Of a stretch of DNA of 64,000 bases, positions 22,610 through 33,480 are shown piece by piece. The DNA is from Buddleja alternifolia (lineage: Eukaryota; Streptophyta; Magnoliopsida; Lamiales; Scrophulariaceae), in the NCBI GenBank assembly GCA_019426215.1, contig CM033401.1, positions 16,497,134-16,561,133 on the forward strand, written 5' to 3'. A model generated the notes under the pieces. That model was not told where the DNA came from. It worked only from the letters and a program-made list of their open reading frames with translations, and made no database searches. Made by a program: the position numbers and the translations under genes. Position 1 is the stretch's first letter, and every line of letters starts with the position of its first letter.

Positions 22610-23793
22610 CTAATTATTACATAGATGCATCCTATACATAATTCTATGTAAAATAAATACAAACTGGGGGGCTCAAACTCTGGCCCAATACAACCTAGAT
22701 AAAAACAAAGCGGTAAATCCTAAGTCCATGGAATACATTCACCACAACATACATCAAAGCATGTAAATAAACTATTTAAGATTATGTTGGCATTTAAAAG
22801 ATTAAAATCAAATTTTAATTCATTATTAATTAAATCCAATTTAATTATAATAATTTGATTTTAATTTAGATGGGAGGATTAAATCTAATTTAATCAAATT
22901 AAAATTAAGTCCGACTTCATCTTAATTGGAAATTTAATCTAATTTAATCAAAGAAAAATTGAATCTAATTTAATTTATTAAAAAAAATAAATTAAATTAA
23001 ATTTTGATGGAATAATTAAATTTAATTTAATGATCACTATTAAATCCAATTTAATTTGAAAACAAAGATTCAATTTAAAGGGGCTTTGAATTAATCCAGT
23101 TGGACCATAATGTATTGGGTTAAACCTAATAGACATATGTATATATATTAAACTAACTGGGAAAGGCCCAGTAACTAGCTAGGCCTAGCCAAGCCCTATG
23201 CAATTACACGCTGGGCCCAACCCAATACTATGCATGTGTGCTGGGTCAAGCCCAGCATGAGAAATCCTTCGCTGGGCCAAGCTCAGCGTATTTAATATAT
23301 ATATATACACATATATATATATATACACGCACTGGGCCAAGCCCAGTGAGTGGATTAATTGTATGTTGGGCCGAGCCCAACTCAAAACCTAATTGTGTTA
23401 GGCTCGGCCCAACACAAAACCTAATTGTGTTGGGCTCGGCTTAACACAATTACACAATCTGCCCATTAAGGCAAAATGCAGCCGCGCCGTCATCACTGCG
23501 TGTTGTTCAAAAGACGCGTGGCTATGCAAATCTACTTTGCACACCCCGCCAGTTTCTGCATGGTCGCGGCCCCTTTAGCGGCACCGTCGGAGAAGAGTGG
23601 CAGCACTGAAAAGTGCCGCCTTCATTACCACGCAATGCTGCTGTGCGAACCGTTCGCACAACAGCGTCGCTGTGTGGCGTCGCCGAAAATTGACTTCGCC
23701 AGCCTGGCGGCGCAGCGTCGGCACCACTACCCCTTTCAAATTTCTTCAATTTTTCAGTTTTTCGATCCGATTCAAAAATTCCAAATTCAATTT
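22610..23793. other. Non-coding DNA: AT-rich block, then hairpin-rich block, then GC-rich block
   Basis: 22610-23100 is AT-rich with reiterated TTTAATTTAAT-type words. 23153-23450 holds short GGGCC/GGCCC palindromes and a TA/CA microsatellite. 23470-23760 is notably GC-rich for this window and contains a hairpin (GCTGCTGTGCGAA / TTCGCACAACAGC, 23637-23665). The layout resembles an old LTR of unknown family, but no partner is visible. Small ORFs here are not supported as genes. Confidence 0.5.
23153..23450. repeat. Cluster of short imperfect palindromes with GGGC(C/T) cores
   Basis: Seven or eight units such as GCTGGGTCAAGCCCAGC, GCTGGGCCAAGCTCAGC, CACTGGGCCAAGCCCAGTG and TTGGGCCGAGCCCAA follow each other, and a roughly 30-bp direct repeat (AAAACCTAATTGTGTTRGGC) sits at the right end. 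Stem bases change between units while many stay paired. Confidence 0.8.
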
Positions 23794-25276
23794 TGTTAGG
23801 AATTTCATGTTAGATATTTTGATGATGCCAAGATAGGATTTTATGTTAGACCCCAAATATAATGTAAGTTTCTGTTTTCATAGATCAATGTATAAGCGTT
23901 CGAAAGTTTGCAATTTTGATTAGGCTTGTAAGTTTTATCTTTACAGATTTTAGACTAAGTATTAGATACAAAATCGGTAATAGAATTCTGAGTGAGTCTA
24001 TTAGAAAGGAAGTTGAAGATCAGCGTCTGAAGTCAAATGAAGATGAAGATTTGTTCTTAGCGACTGTCAAACGCTAAAGGAATATTTCAAGATTTATGGA
24101 TCAAGCGCTCAAAGCACTCCAGCGATCAGTATCAGATTCACCTAAAATAAATCCTCAAGTCATGAAGGACTTAAATTCAATCATTCAACAGACATTTATT
24201 TCCAACGAGAAATAAATTCAAATGCATTAAATGCCTGATAAGTGCATTAAATATGGTAAGCTAGTATGACTTGTGGACAAACCACCTTTTGACTAGACTG
24301 TCAAGATTTCAGAGTTTATAGCTGCTCCCGTCCAATTGAAACCAGCAGGATTTCAAGAATGTCAGGGAAGAGGTAGAATCACGTGCCGCGTGAAAGGCAC
24401 GAGCTCACATGTGTCCAACGGACAGATCCCAAGAATTGCCTATAAATAGGTCATTCCAGTAAACCCTAAATATAGAGATACATACGTACATGCACAAGAA
24501 AACTCTGGTGTAATTCTATTTCAAAGAAAAAGCTTAGAAACTCCATAGCCAAAATCCTTCAAGCTTTTTACATACATTCTAGATAGTCACAAATATCTCA
24601 AACATCTTCCAAAGAAGAAACCTAAACTCCTACTGAAATATTCCAAGTTGTTTGATCTTTCCAAAAACAAACAAACCCTTGTGATAAAATTCTCAACCTT
24701 TCATCTGAGTGAGAAAGTTGTTGAAACCCCTTACAGGCAGTATTTCTGAGTGAGAGAAGCTTGTAGAAAAAGATCTTCATTGGTGCTGAAATCTGTGTGA
24801 TCAAGGAGCCCGAGATCATTTTAACTTATTTACTACCTTGTAGAAGATTCTGTGTGATTCTTTGATAATCATCTTAATAAATTCTCTCCAAGTGAAAAAG
24901 GAGAAGAAGGACGTAGCTGGGATTACATCACCCAGTGAACCTTACAATTTCTTGTGTCATTTACTTTCATTATTGTCTTGTTTTATATTATATTATTTAT
25001 TTTGAAAAAGACAAGCTAATTTGCTAAGCGACTATTTAATTAAAACGAACGCTAAAGCTTTAAAATCATTTTCGCAGTGCTAACCCTGATTAAGCGATTC
25101 AAGCTTTACCTTACTTTGATAAATTGCTAAAATCACTAAATCTAAGTTATCTTTACTGAAGCGCCTGACCCAAGTGTTCTAATCTTTAAAAGTGATACGA
25201 AATTTTTGAAGTTGACCAAGTGTCTATTCAACCCCCCCTCCTTCTAGACCCTTTTGTATGCCATTTGGGACCACCA
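23794..25276 (+). repeat. 5' LTR of SIRE copy 2
   Basis: TGTTAGGAATTTCATG to GGGACCACCA, 1,483 bp, in the opposite orientation to the LTRs of copies 1 and 3 and collinear with them throughout. It ends two bases before the PBS. Confidence 0.9.
24380..24448 (+). promoter_or_regulatory. LTR core promoter: G-box (CACGTG) and TATA box
   Basis: CACGTG at 24380-24385 lies about 60 bp upstream of TATAAATA at 24441-24448. The TATA is kept at the same place in all four SIRE LTRs of the window (minus: 17070, 21968, 62315). The G-box is mutated in copy 1. A G-box is a known bZIP/bHLH target; a stress or light response is only inference. Confidence 0.65.
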
Positions 25277-25278
25277 AT

Positions 25279-25290
25279 TGGTATCAGAGC
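25279..25290 (+). promoter_or_regulatory. Primer binding site (tRNA-iMet) of SIRE copy 2
   Basis: TGGTATCAGAGC, complementary to the 3' end of initiator tRNA-Met, two bases after the LTR. Confidence 0.95.
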
Positions 25291-25389
25291 TGTTGAAGTA
25301 GAAACCTATGCATTTCCGAGCGTAAATGCTTGTTTAGATCCATTTCTCTAAACTTAGTCGCTTCAAATTTTTTTTTGAAACATCTCATT

Positions 25390-27592
25390 ATGGCTTTTAA
25401 CAAAATGCCTAAATTGGTAGAGTCAAACTATGATTCTTGGAAACTTAGAGCATTCGCGTATCTATGTTCTTGCGATAATGAAATGTGTGATGTAATTTCA
25501 AATGGCCCCATTAAGATCATGAAAATAATAACTCGAGTGCCTAGAGCTGATGAAGCCACTTCAGATGGATATGTCGAGAAACCCAAGTTAGAATGGACGC
25601 CAGATGATAGAAAAAGAGCAAATCTAGACAATGTTGGACGAAGTGCACTTTACTCAGCGCTAGGAGACAATGATGCATTGTTCAACAAGATCAAGCAATG
25701 TAAGACTACCAAAGAAATATGGGATAAGTTGGCTATCATTTGTGAAGGTTCAGCTCATATGAAGGAGAACAAACTCTCCATAGACATGCAAAGATTTGAG
25801 CATTTCAAGATGCAGCCCAATGAGACGCTAGAACAATTGGACGCAAGGTTTACTTTGCTCATTACAGAGTTAGCATCATTAGACAAAGAGTTGACCAACA
25901 AGGAAATGGTTAATAAGATTTTTAGAAGTCTTCCATGCAAGTATTTGATTAAGACTGTTGCTATGAGAGAATCACAGACATTGGAGACTCTTACTCCAGA
26001 ACATGTGTTTTCAGAATTAAAGGCATTTGAGTTCGAATTAGGTGAAGTCAGCGGCACATCGACTTCAGCGACTGAATCAGGAGCATTAATCGCTACCACC
26101 AAAAGTAAGGGTAAAGTGGTTAGTGAGGTGAAAGTGACAGAATCAAATGAGGAAAAGGAAACGGCTTTATTGGTCAAGAAATTTCTAAGATATGAAAAGA
26201 GAAATCCTATTGGACAAACCTCATTCCAAACTCCTCCCCCAGCACCAGCGCCTCAGTATCAAGCGCCAGTATATTCTACACCTCAACCAGTAGCGCCAAT
26301 TATCAAGCGCCTACAACTCCTACTTAGAATCTCTCAGCGCCAGTTGGTTCAAAGCGATTAACCATTGAACAGAAAATGAAAACTCATTTGTGTTATAATT
26401 GCAGGAAACCTGGGCACTACCAGGTAAATTGCCCTTATCCAAATGTGTCTAAGCCCACAAGGCAAGACTATGCGGATAGAAATCAATTCAGGAGCAATCT
26501 TCGCCAACAAGGTTTGCTACCGGAATCTGAACCATTCTCCGCACTTGAAGAGGATTTGGAATCATCAGATGAAAGCAGTGATGATGAGTCAAAAAGCGAC
26601 TCAACGTTGATTTGTCTTATGGCAAGAGATGATGAAGCATCTGACGATTCGCTACCTAAGGTAACCACTGAATTATCTCATCCTCTTTCTTATGATGAAT
26701 TGCTTGACAAAGTCAATGAATATTATAAAGATTGTAAAGATTCCACCAAAATATATCAAAATCACTTCTCTATTATCTCATCGCTCACAAGTGATAAAAT
26801 AATGGTCAAAGCAGAGTTGCAAGGTCAGCAACAATGCATTGAGAAGAACCAATCACTTGAGAGCGAGATTACTCAATTGAAAAGCGATCTTCATATAATA
26901 GTCAAGAGAGAAGCTGATCTGATCGCTAGACTTGCAAAATCAGAGCAACTCGTCTCATCATTATCAAAAGCTTCAAGAAAGTTGGATAATGTGACTGAGG
27001 TAACAAGAATGTTTGGCAAAAAGACTGGTTTAGGATGCAATAAATTCGGTAAACAACTAGATAAATCTAATGTTACGACGAACAACAAAGAAAGGGTGTT
27101 TTCTTTGTTAGGAAAGGATCACAAAGTCAAACGATGAATGAACAAAACGACAATGATATGAGGCCAAATGAGAAAGCCAAAGCTGACTCAGGCAAGGGTA
27201 AGGAGAAAGCAAGTGATCCACAAAGACGGGTTCATCGAAATGCATAAAAGGCTAAGGATAAACCTAACCATTGTGAATCAAGCGCTAAGCGTCCAGCACC
27301 AAAAGTGCACCCTAAGCCAGCGCCCAGGAAATACCAGCGTCAATATCCACAACGGTCTAGATCATATTATCGCTACTATGATGATTATGATTATGACTAT
27401 GATTATGATTACTATTATAATCAAGGATATTATTATACACCCAAAAAGCACACACAACACAACGTGAAGCCCAAGAAGGCCAGTATTCCTACAATGAAGA
27501 CTAGGCAAATATGGGTTCCTAAAGTTTTAATTCAAAGAAAAGTCACTAACAATGAAGGACCCAAGACAACATGGGTACCTAAGAAGAATTAG
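25390..27592 (+). pseudogene. SIRE Gag (capsid/nucleocapsid), frameshifted
   Basis: Gag would form the cytoplasmic virus-like particle and bind element RNA. ATG 25390 starts MAFNKMPKLVESNYDSWKLR, the usual copia Gag opening. The UBN2-like capsid region follows (RFEHFKMQPNETLEQLDARF ... KEMVNKIFRSLPCKY). The frame is lost near 26300-26370 and resumes before a CCHC zinc knuckle (CYNCRKPGHYQVNC, CX2CX4HX4C) at about 26391. An acidic stretch and a coiled-coil-like region precede a second frameshift near 27085 and an in-frame TAA in the 27240s where copy 3 has Gln. The end is a Tyr/Asp-rich tract (about 27360-27440) and a basic tail, closed by TAG at 27590. The same TAG closes Gag in copy 3. Confidence 0.85.
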
Positions 27593-30144
27593 AACTATCC
27601 TTAAATGCAGATACCTAGAGCCAACAACTATACTTCAGTTTGGTACTTTGATAGTGGATCGTCAAGACACATGACGGGTTCCAAAGATCTTCTAGTCAAC
27701 TATCAAGCTACCAACGGTTCTCAAGTTATATTCGGTGATAACTCCAAAGGTAAAACCAAAGGTATAGGTATTATGCATAAGGGGAGCATCATGATTAGTG
27801 ATGTATATTATGTTGAGGGTCTTAAGCATCATTTGTTGAGTATTAGTCAATTTTGTGATAAAGGCTTTGAAGTAAAATTTTCAAGTGACTACTGCTATGT
27901 TAACGACGCTAAGACTAAGTCTACTAAATTAAGAGGAAAAAGAACAATCAATGTGTATTTAGTAGATTGGGATTCTACAATTGATAACAACCCCACATGC
28001 TTTGTTACTAAAAGTCAAAATGAATTGGGTTGATTATGGCATAGAAAAATGAATCACCTCAACTTTAAGGCAATCTCTAAGTTAATATCGCTAAATCTAG
28101 TACAGGGATTACCTAAAGGTTCCTTTCAGAAAAATCGCTTATGTGATGCATGTTAAATGGGTAAACAAGTTAAATCATCTTTTAAGAAGAAACCATGCCT
28201 ATCTAGTTCTAGAGTTCTTGATCTATTGCATCTAGATTTGTTTGGTCCTATTCAAATCATGAGTGTTAGTGGTAAAAAGTGCTCACTAGTAATAGTTGAT
28301 GATTTCTCTCGCTATACATCGGTAGAATTCCTAGCGACCAAAGATGAAACCAGTGTCAAGCTCACATCGCTAATTCGTCAATTGCAAACTTATAAAGATT
28401 TAAAAGTGATGAGAATTAGAAGCGATATAGGAACTGAATTTACTAACCAATTTGTTGAGAAGTTTTGTATAGATTTTGGACTACTTCATGAGTGTTCTGC
28501 CCTTAGAACACCTCAACAGAATGGAGTAGCCGAGCGACGGAACAGAACACTTAAAGAAGCCGCTAGGACGATGCTTGCAGAGTCTAAACTGCCTCAAAGG
28601 TTTTGGGCCGAAGCTATCAATACTGCTTGCTACACTTAGAACCGGTGTATGATCAAAAAGAAACATGAGAAGAATCCATATGAGTTGTGGAAGCGACGTA
28701 AGCCTAACGTTTCATATTTTCATGTATTTGGTTCAAAATGTTTCATTCATAACAATGGATCCCACAGCCTAAGGACGTTTGATCCTAAAATGGATGAGGG
28801 AATCTTTCTAGGCTATGCCAAGAATGGAAAGAGCTTCCGCATCCTAAATAAGATCAAATCGAAGGTTGAAGAATCCATTGTTGTGTTTGATGATGTTGAC
28901 CAAGAACCGAGTAAGGTTAATCTTGATGATGTAGGAATTGAAGATCTTGCCCAACAAACGTCACAAATCAATCTTGGTGATGATAGTGATGATGATGAGG
29001 ATGATGAGATCTTTGTGCCTATTCCTAAAGTTACTCGTGAGGTTACAAATTAGGATATTGTCAGATTCGCTGATGATCATAAAGATAATGATCATCATAA
29101 GCAAATTAGAACTGTGAATAATGCAGCGACTGCGCCAGAGACTAATGAGAGCCAAGTGATTGATAATCAAGAGTCTCTCAATCCGCTCCAAACAGACCAT
29201 AAATGGCTTAGAGACCATCCGCCAGAGTTAATAATTGGAGATATTGAAGCACCTTTTAGAACTAGGTCTGCTACAATCAATGGGGCCATGTTCGCAAGTT
29301 TCTTATCTCAAATGGAACCAAAGAAAGTGGATGAAGCGCTCAGTGATTCAAGTTGGGTAGAAGCAATGCAAGAAGAGCTTAACCAATTTGAGAGAAGCAA
29401 GGTTTGGACGCTAGAACTAAAACTAACTCACCAAGGAGTTATTGGAACTAGATGGGTGTTTAGGAACAAGATGGATGAAGATGGTATTGTTATAAGAAAC
29501 AAAGCCAGATTAGTTGCTCAGGGTTATTGCCAAGAAGAGGTTATCAATTTTGATGAGATATATGCCCTTGTAGCCCATCTTGAAGCGATTAGGATGTTCC
29601 TAGCGTTTGCTGTATTCAATAAGTTCACAGTATATCAAATGGACGTGAAGGGTGCATTCCTGAATGGTAAACTCCAAGAAGAAGTTTATGTGGAGCAACC
29701 ACCAGGATTCATCAATAACCATGGCAAAAGTATGGTCTACAAATTAGATAAGGCACTCTATGACCTTAAACAAGCACCAAGAGCATGGTATGACACCCTC
29801 TCTATCTTGTTTATATGTAAAGGCTTTTCAAAAGGCAGCGTTGATACAACGTTATTAAAAATTACCAGTAATGAAGATATTCTCTTAATCTAAATTTATG
29901 TTGATGATATTATATTTGGTTCTACTAATAAGCGATTGTGTGAGAAATTTTCGAAAATGATGCAAGATCAATTTGAAATGAGCATGATGGGTGAATTAAC
30001 TTTCTTCTTAGGATTATAAGTTAAACAAGTCCCAAATGGCATATTTATAAACCAAGCTAAATATAAAAGAGATATGATTAAGAAATTTGGTATGAAAAAT
30101 GCATCTTCAAAAATTCAAATGAGTCAAACGCTTAAGTTAGATAA

Positions 30145-30258
30145 AGATGAAAGTGAGAAGAAAATTGATATCACTAACTATAGAGGTATCATTGGATCAC
30201 TTCTTTAACTTACCGCTAGTAGACCTGATATTATATTTTCGGTATGCATGTGTGCACG
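30145..30258 (+). repeat. 114-bp target duplication, left copy
   Basis: The sequence from AGATGAAAGTGAG to ATGTGTGCACG is identical to 31938-32051. It is SIRE pol sequence and includes the in-frame TAA at 30206, so the stop was present before duplication. Confidence 0.95.
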
Positions 30259-31937
30259 TGATAAGAGGCATTTTTACGTGTTTTTAAGCCCCTTTGCGTT
30301 TATGTCTTAGGTTCATTTATCGCTTGATTCTTGCCACATGTGCGTTTAATTCGTGCATTAAGTGATTTCAGGTCTTAAATGGATACAATCAAAGAACGGG
30401 ATGAAAAATGACGTATAAAACAAGTTTAGGCCAAATTGCTACGCACCCCTACGCCTAGGCGCCATCTTGCCCACGCCCGGGCGCCGTATCTACACCACTT
30501 TCCACGTTCGAGCACTATTTCCGTATGTTTAGAGGCCGAATTGGATGAAGTTCCCTTCTACAATGTTGTAGAACTATGTGTTAGCTTCAAATGAGGACTT
30601 GAATCATCCAAATCGGAGTTTCGTGGAGAAAGTTATGAATGAAATACGATTTCTGCGCAGGATACATTGCATTTAATTTCAGCATTCTGAATCCCGCGCC
30701 CAAGCGCCGTAATGACACGCCTAGGCGTGTCCACACCCGAATTGAGATTCTTTTCAGCCAAAAGATCATCATTTGATGGGGGAATGGAACATTTAAAGCC
30801 AAGAGGTCATCACATGTATGAGAGGGATGTCATAAGTATGTTTCTTAATAGATCTACTTTAGGGAATTTTATACTACTCACTTTAAGAGTAGTGGAGGAC
30901 ACACTAGGGGAGACACACACTAGGAGCTGATTTGTTGTGGTCTTCTTAATGCATTTTTTGAGCACAATTGACCGACACATCTTGGAGGAGGAGAGAGAGA
31001 GAGGCATTTTGGCCATCACTTTTCACTCATCATCATTCATCACCATTCTTCATCACTTTTGGAGGGGAACAAAGAGAGAGGAGCTAAGGATTGAAGATCA
31101 AGAGAAAAGATCCATCATCAATCAATTGAGGGAGTTTTAATTATTTGCATTTACATGTTTATTTCCATGAGTATGTATATGTTTGTATTAGATTTTCTTA
31201 AGGCTTTGATGAGAGGCTAATATTGTAGAACTAAGGCCATGTGAAGGCCAAATTTATGAATCAATATATGTGAAGTTGCTCTTTGTATTAATTCTCCTAT
31301 TGCTTTGTGTGTTAATTCTATGCTTTTATTCCAATCATGTGTTTGATCACCATATGCTTGCTATCTTGCCTAATCTAGTTGTTCGAGAGAAAATAGATTA
31401 GGGTGCAAGAGAATTAACACATCATCCGAAACAAATGAGAGAGTGCCCTAGAAATAGGTAAAGATTCCCGGGTGTTGTTAGCCGGATTCGTTCGGGGAAG
31501 CTCTAGAACGTTAATGCGTGATTTTTGATTAGATTCTCGGATAGACATATTTAGAGAACCGTCAATTAATCATAGGATTATTATGTGCCGAGACATCGGG
31601 TAATAGTTAATTTAGGAGTTTCCACCAAAGCAATAGGAGTCTAATAATTCGAAGAGTAGCTCATATATATTGACGAGTAGATTCGGTTGTAGCATGTGCC
31701 TTAGTCATTTTATCATACGTGAGATTAAATCTATAGTACGTTTCTCTTTGGTTCTTCGTTTGTTTAATCTTTTTCTTGCACTTTACTTTAATTGTCTTAT
31801 CTTTTATCGAAAATCATTAACTAGAATTCAAGTCCTTGTGGTTCGACAACCCGGACTTTTTGTCCACTTATTACTACACACGTCTAGTGCACTTGCTATC
31901 ATAGCACGTTAGCTTTTAGCGTGTCAAGTTTTTGGCG
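30259..31937 (+). mobile_element. Gypsy LTR (copy B) plus 11 nt of PBS region, inserted in SIRE pol
   Basis: The LTR spans 30259-31926 (TGATAAGAGGC ... TAGCGTGTCA, 1,668 bp) and matches solo LTR copy A over its length. It is followed by AGTTTTTGGCG (31927-31937), which equals the 6-nt spacer plus the first five bases of the Athila-type tRNA-Asp PBS (compare TGGCGCCGTTG on minus at 40940-40950). It is therefore not an ordinary solo LTR: the left edge is exact but the right edge runs into the PBS. The flanks are a perfect 114-bp direct duplication. Confidence 0.93.
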
Positions 31938-32051
31938 AGATGAAAGTGAGAAGAAAATTGATATCACTAACTATAGAGGTATCATTGGATCACTTCTTTA
32001 ACTTACCGCTAGTAGACCTGATATTATATTTTCGGTATGCATGTGTGCACG
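31938..32051 (+). repeat. 114-bp target duplication, right copy
   Basis: An exact copy of 30145-30258; SIRE pol continues after it with CTTTCAAGTTAATCC (RFQVNP). Confidence 0.95.
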
Positions 32052-32607
32052 CTTTCAAGTTAATCCTAGAGAATCACACTTAAATGCTACCAAGAGAATC
32101 CTTAAATACCTAAAAGGCACACATAATGTGGGCTTATGGTATCCATGGGACTCTCCTTTTGAACTAATTGGTTATTTAGACGCAGATTTTGCAGGATGCA
32201 AAATAGATAGAAAGAGTACTAGTGGTACATGTCAATTTCTAGGTGATAAACTAATTTCGTGGCATAGTAAGAAACTACAATCCATAGAGACTTCTACCGC
32301 TGAAGCAGAGTACGTAGCCGCTGGGAGCTATTGTGCACAAATCCTTTAGATGAGGCAACAACTTAGAGATTATGGAACAATCCTAGGTCCTACCCTAATC
32401 CATTGTGATAATCAAAGCGCTTTAGCTATGACCCAGAATCCTGTACTTCATTCTAGAACCAAACACATTGACATTCGATACCATTTTTTGCGTGATCATG
32501 TTCAAAAGAAAGATATCTACATGCACTTCATTGGAACTGACAAACAATTGGCAGATATCTTCACCGAAGCGCTCAACGAACAACGCTTTCTCACTTTAAG
32601 AAGTTAA

Positions 32608-33480
32608 TTAGGTATGATTGATTTAAACGCTTAAATCATAAAGCATCATATTTTATAGGCATACAATTTAGAGGGAATCCACTTTAAATTATGTTCAAAG
32701 TGTCTTTCAAAATTGAAATGAATTATCAATTTTAGGGGGAACTTTAAAATTGTACTTGTTTCAACCTATGAGTGACTGTGATAAAAAATTGACTTTAAAA
32801 ATCTTATGCATTGATCACTAGCGCTTATCTATTATGAATGACAAAATCAATAGCTAATAAAATTAAATGAAAATATCTTATCAAAAGCGATTGACTTTAT
32901 CAAAAAGACTTTAGGGTTAAAAGATTCCCACTTTAATGCTAAGTAACCTTTTTTTAAAATCACGCATAGTTTTCATCGCTAAAAAGTAGCGTGTGGATAA
33001 GTCCAAAAGATTAGATTTGACAACTGCCCACAAGTGTTTATCACATCAAACTGACGATTAATAATTCCTATCTAAAGCTAGGCGGTTCAGTAATTGCACC
33101 TGTCTGAGTACATGGCAGTGTACTATCAGGCACGTGTATTTCACGCTGAAAATTTTAAAATTATTCAAACGTTTTTGAAAAAGTAACTGCGGACTTCAAA
33201 CTTTTATATTTCACAATTGTTACCATATTTACCGCACATTTTGACATCAGTATTTATGTGTAAACGACTTAGATTTAATTTTTGTTCTTTTCAAAATTAA
33301 CTTTTGTACACGTGTCAATCATCTACTAGTTGGGGAGTTATTTTTGCCTCCTATTTAAACCCTTTACAACTTTTGCAGTAAAACTTTATCACTTCCATAA
33401 ATCTTCTACTGTAAAAGTTCTCTCTCTAAGGCAAAAAGATTATCTTTTCTCTCATCTACCAAAGCTTTTCTAGTTCATCA
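32608..33480 (+). other. SIRE pol-env spacer (no gene seen)
   Basis: AT-rich, without an ORF or clear repeat. It separates the pol stop (TAA 32605-32607) from the env-like ATG at 33481, and a TTCTCTCTCTAAGG pyrimidine stretch at about 33418 sits before the ATG. A separate promoter or splice acceptor for the env-like gene would lie here, but none can be named. Confidence 0.5.

Larger units (their letters stand above)
27605..32607 (+). pseudogene. SIRE Pol (protease, integrase, reverse transcriptase, RNase H), eight in-frame stops
   Basis: Domains read in one frame from 27605 to 30258: aspartic protease (YFDSGSSRHMTG), integrase zinc finger (LWHRKMNHLN ... LCDAC), integrase core (LLHLDLFGPIQ with Asp, a second Asp in RSDIGTEF, then TPQQNGVAERRNRTLKEAA with Glu), RT (WVFRNKMDEDG, MDVKGAFLNGKLQEEVYVEQ, active-site YVDDIIFGS at about 29899). 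After the gypsy LTR insertion (30259-31937) and a 114-bp duplication, RNase H resumes (DADFAGCK, ETSTAEAEYVAA, HCDNQSALAM, TKHIDIRYHF). In-frame stops lie at 28031, 28154, 28637, 29051, 29891, 30017, 30206 and 32347; most equal one transition from CAA, CAG or TGG. Copy 3 keeps Trp and Gln at the first two. No frameshift is seen before the insertion. Confidence 0.92.

Noticed and set aside
16229..22614. TTAGT/CTAAT as a target duplication of SIRE copy 1
   Set aside because: The two 5-mers are not identical in the same orientation, so no duplication can be claimed.
23476..23836. ORFs of 75-107 codons in the GC-rich block
   Set aside because: Three overlapping frames on two strands, no domain, and composition explained by the GC-rich repeats.
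25428..26177. Minus-strand ORFs opposite SIRE gag (67 and 140 codons)
   Set aside because: Shadows of the gag frame; no domain and no own start context.
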